A stretch of DNA of 64,000 nt, taken from Nevskiaceae bacterium (GTDB taxonomy: Bacteria; Pseudomonadota; Gammaproteobacteria; Steroidobacterales; Steroidobacteraceae). This document shows, one piece after another, positions 44,510 to 53,781 of the stretch. Position 1 is the stretch's first letter, and the number at the start of each line of letters is the position of its first letter. The stretch lies in the NCBI GenBank assembly GCA_024234075.1, contig JACKOV010000003.1, positions 372,001 to 436,000 of the forward strand, in the 5' to 3' direction. The notes beneath the pieces are model-generated. The model made no database searches. It was not told the DNA's origin and saw only the letters and a list, made by a program, of their open reading frames with translations. The position numbers and the translations under genes are program-made.

Positions 44510-46510
44510 ATGCCGTCACGCCGCGATCTCGCCAATGCCATCCGCGCGCTGTCGATGGATGCGGTCCAGAAGGCCGCCTCCGGCCATCCCGGTGCACCGA
44601 TGGGTATGGCCGACATCGCCGAGGTGCTGTGGCGCGACCTGCTGGTGCACAACCCGGCCAACCCGCGCTGGGTGGACCGCGACCGCTTCGTGCTGTCGAA
44701 CGGTCATGCTTCGATGCTGCTCTACTCGCTGCTGCAGCTGACCGGCTATCCGCTGTCGATGGATCAGTTGCGCAATTTCCGCCAGCTGGGTTCGCACACC
44801 GCCGGCCATCCCGAGCGCGATCTGGATCTCGGCATCGAGACGACCACCGGTCCGCTCGGTCAGGGGTTCGCCAATGCGGTCGGCATGGCGCTGGCCGAGA
44901 AAATGCTCGCCGCGCAGTTCAACCGCGACGATCACCGGATCGTCGACCACCACACCTGGGTGTTCCTCGGCGACGGCTGCATGATGGAAGGCATCTCCCA
45001 CGAAGCGGCGTCGCTGGCCGGCACGCTCGGGCTGGGCAAGCTGATTTGCATCTACGACGACAACGGCATCTCGATCGACGGCCGGGTCGAAGGCTGGATG
45101 AAGGACGACACGCCGAAGCGTTTTGCGGCCTATGGCTGGCAGGTGATCCCGAACGTCGATGGCCACGATGCCGAGGCGATCGGCAAGGCGCTGAAACGCG
45201 CCAAGGCCAATCGCCGCCAGCCGACGCTGATCTGCTGCAAGACCACGATCGGCTGGGGCGCGCCCAACAAGCAGGGCACCAAGGCCACCCATGGCGAAGC
45301 GCTCGGCGTCGAGGAAGTCGCGGCCACCCGCGCGGCGCTCGGCTGGCCGTACGAGCCTTTCGTGATTCCCGACGAGATCCGCGCCGCCTGGGACCAGCGC
45401 GAGCGGGGTGCGCGGGCCGAGCGGGCCTGGAAGCGGCGTTTCAACCGCTATCGCAAGGCGCATCCGGAGCTGGCTGCCGAGTTCGAGCGGCGCATGCGCG
45501 GCACCTTGCCGGCAACCTGGCCGGCATTGCGCGAGCAGGCCGTGGCAGCGGCCACGGCCGTCGAGGCGGCGCAGGCGACCCGCGCCTCGTCACAAGTAGT
45601 ACTGAATGCGATCGGCCCGGGCATGCCGGAACTCGTCGGCGGTTCGGCCGACTTGACCGGTTCGGTGAACACCTTCCGCAAGGATTCGCGCGCGATAACG
45701 ACCGAGGATTGCTCCGGCAACTACGTGAACTACGGAGTGCGCGAGTTCGCGATGACCGCGATGATGAACGGGCTGGCGCTGCACGGCGGCTTCATTCCGT
45801 ACGCGGGCACTTTCCTGGTGTTCTCCGACTACGCGCGCAATGCGGTGCGGCTGGCAGCCTTGATGCAGCAGCGCGTGTTGCTGGTCTACACGCACGACTC
45901 GATCGGTCTCGGCGAGGACGGTCCGACCCACCAGCCGGTGGAACATCTGGCGAGTCTGCGGGCGATGCCGAACCTCAGCCTGTGGCGGCCCTGCGATGCG
46001 GTCGAGACCGCGGCGGCCTGGCGTGCCGGCGTCGAGCGCGACACTGGCCCGACAGCCTTGGTGCTGACCCGCCAGGCGTTGCCGCAGCAGCCGCGCAGTC
46101 CGGCGCGGGAGCTGGCGATCGCGCGCGGCGGCTATGTGCTGATCGATTGCCACGGCACGCCCGAAGCGATCGTGATCGCCACCGGTTCGGAGGTGGCGCC
46201 GGCGGCCGAGGCAGTGCGCAGCCTGAACGATGCCGGCCGGCGCCTGCGACTGGTGTCGATGCCCTCGGTCGACATATTCGAGGCCCAGGATGCCGCCTGG
46301 CGAGAAGCGGTGCTGCCGGCCGCGATTACGCGCCGGCTGGCCGTCGAGGCCGGGGCGACCCAGTGCTGGTGGCGTTATGTCGGCAGCAGCGGCCGCGTGC
46401 TGGGCATCGACCGTTTCGGCGCCTCCGGCAAGGCGGCAGATTTGTTCCGGCACTATGGTTTGACGGCCGCTAACGTGATCCAGGCCGTCGAGGCCCTGCT
46501 GGCAAGCTGA
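44510..46510 (+). CDS. tkt: Transketolase
   Basis: Transketolase moves two-carbon units between sugar phosphates using thiamine diphosphate. The 666-residue protein has the family length and order: AIRALSMDAVQKAASGHPGAPMGMADIAEVL, VLSNGHASMLLYSLL, TTTGPLGQGFANAVGMA, the ThDP motif GDGCMMEGISHEA...YDDNGISIDG, HGEALG, then REFAMTAMMNGLALHGG, YTHDSIGLGEDGPTHQPVEHL, and RFGASGKAADLF. It is the first gene of tkt-gap-pgk-pyk. The 152 bp upstream are shared with divergent metK and must hold both promoters. No strong Shine-Dalgarno sequence is seen. Confidence 0.97.
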   Translation: MPSRRDLANAIRALSMDAVQKAASGHPGAPMGMADIAEVLWRDLLVHNPANPRWVDRDRFVLSNGHASMLLYSLLQLTGYPLSMDQLRNFRQLGSHTAGHPERDLDLGIETTTGPLGQGFANAVGMALAEKMLAAQFNRDDHRIVDHHTWVFLGDGCMMEGISHEAASLAGTLGLGKLICIYDDNGISIDGRVEGWMKDDTPKRFAAYGWQVIPNVDGHDAEAIGKALKRAKANRRQPTLICCKTTIGWGAPNKQGTKATHGEALGVEEVAATRAALGWPYEPFVIPDEIRAAWDQRERGARAERAWKRRFNRYRKAHPELAAEFERRMRGTLPATWPALREQAVAAATAVEAAQATRASSQVVLNAIGPGMPELVGGSADLTGSVNTFRKDSRAITTEDCSGNYVNYGVREFAMTAMMNGLALHGGFIPYAGTFLVFSDYARNAVRLAALMQQRVLLVYTHDSIGLGEDGPTHQPVEHLASLRAMPNLSLWRPCDAVETAAAWRAGVERDTGPTALVLTRQALPQQPRSPARELAIARGGYVLIDCHGTPEAIVIATGSEVAPAAEAVRSLNDAGRRLRLVSMPSVDIFEAQDAAWREAVLPAAITRRLAVEAGATQCWWRYVGSSGRVLGIDRFGASGKAADLFRHYGLTAANVIQAVEALLAS

Positions 46511-46516
46511 CACACT

Positions 46517-46532
46517 GGGAGACTCCTCTCCC
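46517..46532 (+). other. Small hairpin between tkt and gap
   Basis: GGGAGA-CTCC-TCTCCC starts 7 nt after the tkt stop. It lacks a U-tract and could be a processing or stability element within the operon, since gap follows in the same direction at 59 bp. Confidence 0.35.
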
Positions 46533-46569
46533 GGTTTCCAGAACACATCGACAAAGGGGTATATCGGAT

Positions 46570-47583
46570 ATGGCGATCAAGGTTGGCATCAACGGCTATG
46601 GCCGCATCGGCCGCAACGTCCTGCGCGCGCTGTACGAGTCGGGTCGCAACAAGGAGATCCAGATCGTCGCGATCAACGACCTGGGCGATGCCAATACCAA
46701 CGCGCATCTGACGCGTTATGACACGGCGCACGGCAAGTTCCCCGGCGAAGTCAGCGTCGACGGCGATTCGATGGTCGTCAACGGCGATCGCATCCGCGTG
46801 CTTGCCGAGCGCGATCCGGCCAAGCTGCCCTGGGGTCAGCTAGGCGTCGAAGTCGTGCTCGAATGCACCGGCCTGTTCACCAGCAAGGCCAAGGCGGGCG
46901 CGCATCTCGCCGGCGGTGCGAAGAAAGTCGTTATCTCGGCGCCCGGCGGTGCAGACGTCGACGGCACGATCGTCTACGGCGTCAACCACGACACGCTGAA
47001 GGCCAGCCACACGGTCATTTCGAACGCCTCCTGCACCACCAACTGCCTTGCGCCGGTGGCCAAGGTGCTCGAGGACAAGGTCGGCATCGTCAGTGGCCTG
47101 ATGACCACGATCCACGCCTACACCAACGACCAGGTGCTGACCGACGTCTACCACTCCGATCTGCGCCGCGCGCGTTCGGCGACCCAGTCGATGATCCCGA
47201 CCAAGACCGGCGCGGCCGCCGCGGTCGGCCTGGTGCTGCCGCAGCTCAAGGGCAAGTTCGACGGTTTCGCGGTGCGCGTGCCGACGATCAACGTGTCGCT
47301 GGTCGACCTGACGTTCACGCCCAAGCGCGCGACCACGGTCGAGGAAATCAACGCGATGATGAAGGAAGCCGCCGCCGGGCCGCTGAAGGGCGTGCTCGCC
47401 TACACCGACGCGCCGCTGGTGTCGATCGACTTCAACCACGATCCGCATTCGTCGGTGTTCGATGGCACCATGACCAAGGTGGTCGGCGGCAGCCTCGTCA
47501 AGGTCTGCTCGTGGTATGACAACGAGTGGGGTTTCTCGAACCGCATGCTCGATACCACGGTGGCCTGGTCGAAGGCGCGCTGA
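46570..47583 (+). CDS. gap: Glyceraldehyde-3-phosphate dehydrogenase, type I
   Basis: The enzyme oxidises glyceraldehyde 3-phosphate to 1,3-bisphosphoglycerate. The 337-residue protein has VGINGYGRIGRNVLRAL, AINDLGD with Asp37 (the residue that favours NAD over NADP), and the catalytic SNASCTTNCLAP with Cys155. HAYTNDQ, DLRRARSATQSMIPTKTGAA and WYDNEWGFSNRML complete the family pattern. AAGGGG lies 10 nt upstream of the ATG. It is followed 12 nt later by pgk. Confidence 0.97.
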   Translation: MAIKVGINGYGRIGRNVLRALYESGRNKEIQIVAINDLGDANTNAHLTRYDTAHGKFPGEVSVDGDSMVVNGDRIRVLAERDPAKLPWGQLGVEVVLECTGLFTSKAKAGAHLAGGAKKVVISAPGGADVDGTIVYGVNHDTLKASHTVISNASCTTNCLAPVAKVLEDKVGIVSGLMTTIHAYTNDQVLTDVYHSDLRRARSATQSMIPTKTGAAAAVGLVLPQLKGKFDGFAVRVPTINVSLVDLTFTPKRATTVEEINAMMKEAAAGPLKGVLAYTDAPLVSIDFNHDPHSSVFDGTMTKVVGGSLVKVCSWYDNEWGFSNRMLDTTVAWSKAR

Positions 47584-47595
47584 GGTCGCAGGCGG

Positions 47596-48774
47596 ATGAA
47601 TGTTCTGAGCATGGCGGAGCTGGACCTGCGCGGCAAACGGGTCCTGATCCGCGAAGACCTGAACGTGCCCGTGGCCGCCGGCAAGGTCACCAGCGACGCG
47701 CGCATCCGCGCGTCGCTGCCGACCATCCGGCTGGCGATGGAAAAGGGCGCGAAGACCTTCCTGATGTCGCACCTCGGCCGCCCGGAAGAGGGCGTGTTCG
47801 CCGAGGAGTTCTCGCTGGCGCCGGTCGCCGCGAAGCTGTCCGAGCTGCTGGGCCGGCCGGTGCCGCTGGTGCGCGACTGGCTTGGCGGCGTCGACTGCGC
47901 GCCGGGCTCGGTCGTGCTGTGCGAGAACGTCCGCTTCAACAAGGGCGAGAAAAAGGACAAGGAAGAGCTCGCACGGCAGATGGCGGCGCTCTGCGACGTC
48001 TATGTCATGGATGCTTTCGGCACGGCGCATCGTGCCGAGGCAAGCACGCATGGCGTGGCGCGTTTCGCGCCGGTGGCTTGCGCCGGCCCGCTGCTGGTCG
48101 GTGAGCTCGAGGCGCTGGAGCGCGCGCTGGAGAAGCCCGCCCGGCCGTTGGTGGCGATCGTCGCGGGTTCCAAGGTCTCGACCAAGCTGACGGTCCTCGA
48201 GACCCTGCTTGATCGCGTCGACAAACTGATCGTCGGCGGCGGCATCGCCAACACCTTCCTCGCCGCCACCGGTGTCGGCATCGGCAAGTCGCTGCACGAG
48301 GCGGACATGCTCGACATCGCGCGGCGGCTGATTGACAAGGCCCGTGCCCGCGGCACCGAGATCCCGCTGCCGACGGACGTCGTGGTCGCACGTGAATTCG
48401 CCGCGACCGCGCATGCCGACGTGCGCAGCATCCACGAAGTTGCCGGCGACGAGATGATCCTCGACATTGGCCCCGACACCGCCGAGCGCCTTGGCGCCCT
48501 GCTCGAGCAGGCCGGCACGATCCTCTGGAACGGCCCGGTCGGCGTGTTCGAGTTCGACCAGTTCGGCGAAGGCACCCGCACGATCGCCCAGGCGATCGCC
48601 CGCAGCAAGGCGTTCTCGCTGGCCGGCGGCGGCGACACCCTGGCGGCCATCGAGAAATACGGCGTCGAGGAAGGCATCTCCTACATCTCTACCGGCGGCG
48701 GGGCGTTTCTCGAGTTCGTCGAGGGGAAGGTGTTGCCGGCTGTGGCTGTTCTCCAAGCCCGGGCGGCTGGCTGA
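47596..48774 (+). CDS. pgk: Phosphoglycerate kinase
   Basis: Pgk transfers phosphate from 1,3-bisphosphoglycerate to ADP. The 392-residue protein shows VLIREDLNVPV, RIRASLPTI, LMSHLGRPEEG, LCENVRFNKGE, VMDAFGTAHRAEAS, AGSKVSTKLTVLE, GGGIANTFLAATG, NGPVGVFEFDQFGEGTR and STGGGAFLEFVEGK. Length is typical. It belongs to the tkt-gap-pgk-pyk run. The 171 bp to pyk suggest that pyk may have its own signal. Confidence 0.97.
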   Translation: MNVLSMAELDLRGKRVLIREDLNVPVAAGKVTSDARIRASLPTIRLAMEKGAKTFLMSHLGRPEEGVFAEEFSLAPVAAKLSELLGRPVPLVRDWLGGVDCAPGSVVLCENVRFNKGEKKDKEELARQMAALCDVYVMDAFGTAHRAEASTHGVARFAPVACAGPLLVGELEALERALEKPARPLVAIVAGSKVSTKLTVLETLLDRVDKLIVGGGIANTFLAATGVGIGKSLHEADMLDIARRLIDKARARGTEIPLPTDVVVAREFAATAHADVRSIHEVAGDEMILDIGPDTAERLGALLEQAGTILWNGPVGVFEFDQFGEGTRTIAQAIARSKAFSLAGGGDTLAAIEKYGVEEGISYISTGGGAFLEFVEGKVLPAVAVLQARAAG

Positions 48775-48870
48775 GAGGCGCGAATCGGGCGGTTACGGGG
48801 TGTGGCCGGAGTGTAGCGTTCGTGTCGGGAGTTTCCGGGCGGGGACGCGAAGAGCATCCATGCGCTCGGG

Positions 48871-48890
48871 AGGCGCCATCCATGGCGCCT
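48871..48890 (+). other. Hairpin between pgk and pyk
   Basis: AGGCGCCA-TCCA-TGGCGCCT is a perfect 8-bp stem with a 4-nt loop, 55 bp before the pyk start. No U-tract follows. It may be a weak terminator or part of the pyk leader. Confidence 0.4.
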
Positions 48891-48945
48891 GCGCCCGGTG
48901 CGAACGGCGCTGGCGTGCGCTGGCTGCTGGACGCAAAATGCCCGG

Positions 48946-50379
48946 ATGCTCCGTAGAACCAAAATTGTAGCCACGCTTGGCCCTGCCACCGATGACGTCG
49001 AGATCCTGCGCGGCATGTGCCGTGCGGGGCTGGATGTTGCCCGTCTCAATTTTTCTCATGGCACCCACGAGCAGCATCGTCGGCGCCTGGCGATGTTGCG
49101 CGAGGCTTGCCGGCTCGAGGGGCGGGTCGTCGGTCTGCTCGGCGACCTTGCCGGGCCGAAGATCCGCATCGAGAGTTTCCGCGACGGGCCGGTGCAGCTG
49201 GTCGAAGGGCAGGCGTTTGCGCTCGATACCAGTCTCGATCCGCAGGCCGGCAACGCCGAGGCCGTCGGCTGTGCCTACCAGAACCTGCCGGCGGATGTCG
49301 GGCCCGGCGATACCTTGCTGCTCAACGACGGCCTGATCGTGCTCGAAGTCACGGGCATCCGCGGCACCCGCATCGACACGCGTGTGGTCTCCGGCGGCGA
49401 GCTGTCGAACCGCAAGGGCGTCAATCGCAAGGGGGGCGGCATTTCGGCGCCGGCGCTGACCGACAAGGATTTCGAGGACATCCGCTTCGCCGCCGCCGAG
49501 CAGCTCGACTACGTCGCGCTGTCCTTCGTTCGTGACGCGGCCGACATCCGTCAGGCGCGCAAGTTGCTCGACCAGGCGGGCTCGTCGGCGCGGATCGTCG
49601 CCAAGGTCGAGCGGCAGGAGGCGATCCAGCATCTCTCCGGCATCGTCGACGTGGCCGATGTCGTCATGGTCGCGCGCGGTGATCTCGGTGTGGAAATGGG
49701 TTATGCGGCGCTGACGGGCCTGCAGAAAACCATCATCCAGCAGACTCGCAATCGCAACCGTCTGGTCATCACGGCTACGCAGATGATGGAGTCGATGGTC
49801 CAGAATCCGGTGCCGACCCGTGCCGAGGTCAGCGACGTGGCCAATGCGGTCATGGACGGTTCGGACGCGGTGATGCTGTCGGCCGAAACGGCTTCCGGCC
49901 GCTACCCGGTGAAGGCCGTTGCGGCCATGGCCGAGGTGATCGAGGGCGCCGAGGGCTATCAGCTCAGTCAACAGCGCGTCCGCCATCGTGCCGAGGGGAG
50001 TTTCAGCGGTACCGAGCAGGCGATCGCCAATGCCGTGATGTACACGGCCAACCACATGAAGGTGCGCGCGATCGTCGCCTTGACCGAGTCGGGTTCGACG
50101 CCGCTGTGGATGTCGCGCATCCGCTCGGACATTCCGATCTATGCGTTCACCCGGCACGAAGCCACCCGCCGCCGGGTCACGCTGTACCGCGGTGTCTATC
50201 CGGTCGACTTCGACGTCAGTCCCACGGCGCTGGTGACCATGACCGGCGCGATCTTTGCCCAGCTGCTGAAGCTCGGCTTGGTCGACGAGGGAGATCTGGT
50301 GATCCTGACCAAGGGTGAGCTGACCGGTGTGGCCGGTGGCACCAACTCCATGCAGATCCTGCCGGTGCGGCGCTTCTGA
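48946..50379 (+). CDS. pyk: Pyruvate kinase
   Basis: Pyruvate kinase makes ATP and pyruvate from phosphoenolpyruvate. The 477-residue protein starts MLRRTKIVATLGPATDD; an earlier in-frame ATG at 48898 adds 16 unconserved residues. Visible: RLNFSHGTHEQH, LLGDLAGPKIRIESF, LNDGLIVLEV, KDFEDIRFAAAEQLDYVALSFVRDA in segments, AKVERQEAI, VMVARGDLGVEM, TATQMMESM and DGSDAVMLSAETASG. The 477-residue length is that of bacterial pykA-type enzymes. It closes the glycolytic cluster; an adjacent fructose-bisphosphate aldolase gene, often present, is missing. Confidence 0.97.
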   Translation: MLRRTKIVATLGPATDDVEILRGMCRAGLDVARLNFSHGTHEQHRRRLAMLREACRLEGRVVGLLGDLAGPKIRIESFRDGPVQLVEGQAFALDTSLDPQAGNAEAVGCAYQNLPADVGPGDTLLLNDGLIVLEVTGIRGTRIDTRVVSGGELSNRKGVNRKGGGISAPALTDKDFEDIRFAAAEQLDYVALSFVRDAADIRQARKLLDQAGSSARIVAKVERQEAIQHLSGIVDVADVVMVARGDLGVEMGYAALTGLQKTIIQQTRNRNRLVITATQMMESMVQNPVPTRAEVSDVANAVMDGSDAVMLSAETASGRYPVKAVAAMAEVIEGAEGYQLSQQRVRHRAEGSFSGTEQAIANAVMYTANHMKVRAIVALTESGSTPLWMSRIRSDIPIYAFTRHEATRRRVTLYRGVYPVDFDVSPTALVTMTGAIFAQLLKLGLVDEGDLVILTKGELTGVAGGTNSMQILPVRRF

Positions 50380-50390
50380 GGTCCGGTCCC

Positions 50391-51248
50391 ATGTCCGACC
50401 TCCGCTTCTCCGGTACCGATCAGTACATCGCCACGCCCGACCTCAACATGGCGGTCAATGCCGCGATCACGCTGGCGCGGCCGCTGCTGATCAAGGGCGA
50501 GCCGGGTACGGGCAAGACGCGGTTGGCGCAGGAAGTGGCTGCCGCGCTCGGCCGGCCGCTGCACGAGTGGCACGTCAAGTCCACCAGCAAGGCGCAGCAG
50601 GGCCTGTACGAATACGACGCGGTCTCGCGGTTGCGCGATTCGCAGCTCGGCGATGCCCGCGTTGCCGATATCCGCAACTACATCGTCCGCGGCAAGCTCT
50701 GGGAGGCCTTCGATTCCGAGCAGCAGCCGGTGCTGCTGATCGATGAGATCGACAAGGCCGACATCGAGTTTCCGAACGATCTGCTGCGCGAACTCGACCG
50801 GATGGAGTTCTACGTCTACGAGACGCGCGAGCTGGTCAAGGCACGGCACCGGCCGATCATCATCATCACCAGCAACAACGAGAAGGAACTGCCCGACGCC
50901 TTCCTGCGCCGCTGCTTCTTCCACTACATCCGTTTTCCGGACCCGGAGACGATGGCGCGGATTGTCGAAGCCCACTATCCGGGGCTGCGTCGCGAGCTGC
51001 TGGCCGAAGCGCTGGCCGCGTTCTTCCAGGTCCGCGAGACACCGGGGCTGAAGAAGAAGCCCTCGACCTCGGAGCTGCTCGACTGGATCAAGCTGCTGCT
51101 GGCCGAGGAGATCCCTCCCGAAGCCCTGCGCAGCGAGGATCCGAAGAAGGCGATCCCGCCGCTCTACGGGGCGCTGCTCAAGAACGAACAGGACGTGCAT
51201 CTGTTCGAGCAGCTGCTGTTCCTGCACCGCCGTGGTGGGCGGGCCTGA
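50391..51248 (+). CDS. MoxR-family AAA+ ATPase
   Basis: MoxR ATPases act as chaperones that mature partner proteins or insert metal cofactors, usually with a VWA protein encoded next to them. The 285-residue protein has Walker A GEPGTGKTRLAQEVA near residue 38, Walker B VLLIDEIDKADIEFPNDLL near 121, sensor 1 IIIITSNNEKELPDAF and arginine finger region FLRRCFFHYIRFPDPE. This subgroup (with HVKSTSKAQQGLYEYDAVSRLRD) pairs with CoxE-like VWA proteins, found 15 nt downstream here. The client is unknown. It starts 11 nt after pyk, so read-through from the glycolytic genes is possible. Confidence 0.92.
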   Translation: MSDLRFSGTDQYIATPDLNMAVNAAITLARPLLIKGEPGTGKTRLAQEVAAALGRPLHEWHVKSTSKAQQGLYEYDAVSRLRDSQLGDARVADIRNYIVRGKLWEAFDSEQQPVLLIDEIDKADIEFPNDLLRELDRMEFYVYETRELVKARHRPIIIITSNNEKELPDAFLRRCFFHYIRFPDPETMARIVEAHYPGLRRELLAEALAAFFQVRETPGLKKKPSTSELLDWIKLLLAEEIPPEALRSEDPKKAIPPLYGALLKNEQDVHLFEQLLFLHRRGGRA

Positions 51249-51263
51249 GCCGGGCGGACGGCG

Positions 51264-52514
51264 GTGCTGGTCCGGTTCTTCCACGATCTGCGCGAGGCTG
51301 GGGTGCCGGTCTCGATCACCGAATTCCTGAGCCTGCTCGAGGCGCTGCAGCAGCGTGTGGCGTTCTGCTCGGCCGAGGAGTTCTACTGGCTGGCACGGCT
51401 CGCGCTGGTCAAGGACGAGCGCTACTTCGATCGGTTCGATCACGTGTTCGCCGCGACGTTCACGGGCGCCGAACGGCTGTTCGAGCGGCTGCTGGCCGAG
51501 GTCCCCGCGGACTGGCTGCGGCTGATGTCCGAGCGGCTGTATTCCGCCGAGGAGAAACAGAATGTGCAGGCGCTCGGCAGTTGGGAAAAGCTGCTCGAGA
51601 CGCTGCGCGAGCGCCTGCGGGAGCAGAAGGCGCGCCACCAGGGCGGCAACCGCTGGATCGGAACCGGCGGTACTTCGCCCTTCGGCTCCGGCGGCTACAA
51701 CCCCGAAGGCATCCGCATCGGTACCGAGGGCCAACGACAGCGGCGTGCGGTCAAGGTCTGGGAACAGCGCGAGTTCCGCAACTTCGACGACGGCGTGGAG
51801 CTCGGCACGCGCAATCTCAAGCTCGCGCTGCGGCGCTTGCGCCGGTTCGCGCGCGAGGGCGTGGCTGAAGAGCTGGATCTGGGCGGTACGATCGAGGCGA
51901 CGGCACGCAATGCCGGCTGGCTGGACCTCAAGCTGGTGCCGGAGCGGCGCAATGCGGTCAAGGTGTTGCTGCTGCTCGATGTCGGCGGCTCGATGGACGA
52001 TCACGTCCGCCTCTGCGAGGAGCTGTTTTCCGCGGCCCGCAGCGAGTTCCGCCATCTCGAGTCTTTCTACTTCCACAACTTTCTCTACGAGAACCTGTGG
52101 AAGGACAATCGCCGGCGCCAGACGGAGCGCACTTCGACGCTGGAGTTGCTGCGCCGCTTCAACCCCGACTACCGCGTCGTGATCGTCGGCGATGCGACCA
52201 TGAGCCCGTACGAGATCGTGCAGCCCGGCGGCAGTGTCGAGCACTGGAATGCGGAGGCCGGCGCAACCTGGATGCAGCGGCTGACGGCGCATTTCCCGCG
52301 GGTGGTGTGGCTGAACCCGGAGCCCGAGGAGCGCTGGGAATGGACGCCGTCGGTCGGTCTGGTACGCGAACTGCTCGGTGGGCGGATGTTCCCGCTGACG
52401 CTCGAGGGGCTCGATCGCGCCACCACCGAGTTGCGCCGCCGCGGCGTGGGTGCGCAGCAGGCGGCTGTGTCGTCGCTCACACCCCTGCCGGACAGCGCGC
52501 CGGTGCTGCCCTGA
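51264..52514 (+). CDS. CoxE-like VWA domain protein
   Basis: A 416-residue partner of the MoxR ATPase, with a von Willebrand A domain in the C-terminal half. The metal-ion site motif is LLLLDVGGSMDDH near residue 240, that is DxGxS rather than the classical DxSxS; this variant is usual in the group. VVIVGDATMSPYEIVQPGGSVEH and VVWLNPEPEERWEW follow. The N-terminal half has FHDLREAGVPVSITEFLSLLEAL, typical of CoxE-like proteins. The start is a GTG 15 nt after the MoxR gene. It is soluble, no signal peptide. A chaperone-type complex with MoxR is inferred. Confidence 0.9.
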   Translation: MLVRFFHDLREAGVPVSITEFLSLLEALQQRVAFCSAEEFYWLARLALVKDERYFDRFDHVFAATFTGAERLFERLLAEVPADWLRLMSERLYSAEEKQNVQALGSWEKLLETLRERLREQKARHQGGNRWIGTGGTSPFGSGGYNPEGIRIGTEGQRQRRAVKVWEQREFRNFDDGVELGTRNLKLALRRLRRFAREGVAEELDLGGTIEATARNAGWLDLKLVPERRNAVKVLLLLDVGGSMDDHVRLCEELFSAARSEFRHLESFYFHNFLYENLWKDNRRRQTERTSTLELLRRFNPDYRVVIVGDATMSPYEIVQPGGSVEHWNAEAGATWMQRLTAHFPRVVWLNPEPEERWEWTPSVGLVRELLGGRMFPLTLEGLDRATTELRRRGVGAQQAAVSSLTPLPDSAPVLP

Positions 52515-52515
52515 C

Positions 52516-53781
52516 ATGTTGCAGGATGGCGGGGTGATCCACGTTCATTACCCATCGGCGCCGTCGTCGGTGTCGATGGCACCGAAGATCGTTACCACCG
52601 AGCCGCCTTGTGTCGCGCTGGTGCTGGCCGGTGGCGGCGCGCGCTCGGCCTATCAGGTCGGTGTGCTCAAGGCTCTGGCGCAGCTGTTGCCGGCAGCGCG
52701 CAATCCGTTTTCGGTGATCGTCGGCACTTCGGCCGGTGCCGTGGCGGCGTCGGCGCTGGCGGCGCATGCGCATCGCTGGCACGACGGTGTCGTGGCGCTG
52801 GAGGATGTGTGGTCGGCGTTCCACGTGCACCATGTGTTCCGGGTCGACCCGGCGGCGATGTTGCGCGCCGGCGCCCACTGGACGCTGTCGGCGCTGTCGG
52901 CGGGATTGCTGCTGCCGGCGCCGCGCTCGCTGTTCGACAACGGGCCACTGCGCGAGTTGCTGGCGCGGCGCATCGACTGGCGCGCCATCCGCGAGAACGT
53001 CGAAAGCGGCGTACTGCAGGCGATCGCGCTGTCGGCGACCACCTACAGCGGCGGGCGGCATACGGTGTTCTTCGACGGCGCGCCGGAGCTAGCGGAGTGG
53101 CGGCGTGCCAGCCGCATCGGCCGGCGTTCCGTGCTGGGGATCGACCATGTGATGGCGAGCGTTGCGATTCCGCTGTTGTTCCCTTCGGTGCGGATCGGCT
53201 CCTGCTACTACGGCGACGGTGCGATGCGCCAGCTGGCGCCGCTGTCGCCGGCCATCCACCTCGGAGCGGAGCGGATCCTGGTGGTCGGCGTGCGCTCGCT
53301 CAGCGGCGCCGGCATCGGCGCGCTGATTGGTCGCGCGCAGCCGCCGAGCACCGGCCAGTTGTTCGGTTTCCTGCTCGATACCTTGTTCAGCGACCAGCTC
53401 GAGGGCGATCTCGAGCAGATGCGGCGGCTGAACACCTTGGTCGCGAACACGCCCGAGCTGGTGCCGGGCGTGCGCCCGCTGGAGGCCATGCTGCTGGCGC
53501 CGAGCGTCGAACCGAGCGTGATCGCCGCCCGTTACCTGCATACCTTGCCGGTGGCGCTGCGGGTGCTGCTGTCGGTGATCGGCGCGCGCGGCGCGGCCGG
53601 CAGCCTGCTGGCCAGCTATCTGATGTTCGAGTCCGCGTTCACCCGCGATCTGATCGCGCTCGGCGAGGCGGATACGCTGGCGCAGCGCGACGAGCTGCTG
53701 GCGTTTTTCGCCGGCCAGCCGCCCAGTCGTGTCGAGCCGGTCGCGCCGGTCGAGCCGGTAGCGATCTCCGGCGCAGGCTAG
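52516..53781 (+). CDS. Patatin-like phospholipase family protein
   Basis: A 421-residue serine hydrolase of the patatin family (lipid acyl hydrolase). The oxyanion motif GGGARSAYQVGVLKAL is followed by the nucleophile elbow GTSAGAVAASAL (Ser in GxSxG) and the catalytic Asp in YYGDGAMRQLAPLSPAI. The C-terminal part after about residue 300 is helical and ends with a short Pro/Val repeat (EPVAPVEPVA). I use the ATG 1 nt after the preceding stop; a second ATG at 52576 (MAPKIVTTEPPCVALVLAGG) is equally possible, and neither has a Shine-Dalgarno sequence. Its stop TAG overlaps the mgtE stop on the other strand. Confidence 0.9.
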   Translation: MLQDGGVIHVHYPSAPSSVSMAPKIVTTEPPCVALVLAGGGARSAYQVGVLKALAQLLPAARNPFSVIVGTSAGAVAASALAAHAHRWHDGVVALEDVWSAFHVHHVFRVDPAAMLRAGAHWTLSALSAGLLLPAPRSLFDNGPLRELLARRIDWRAIRENVESGVLQAIALSATTYSGGRHTVFFDGAPELAEWRRASRIGRRSVLGIDHVMASVAIPLLFPSVRIGSCYYGDGAMRQLAPLSPAIHLGAERILVVGVRSLSGAGIGALIGRAQPPSTGQLFGFLLDTLFSDQLEGDLEQMRRLNTLVANTPELVPGVRPLEAMLLAPSVEPSVIAARYLHTLPVALRVLLSVIGARGAAGSLLASYLMFESAFTRDLIALGEADTLAQRDELLAFFAGQPPSRVEPVAPVEPVAISGAG

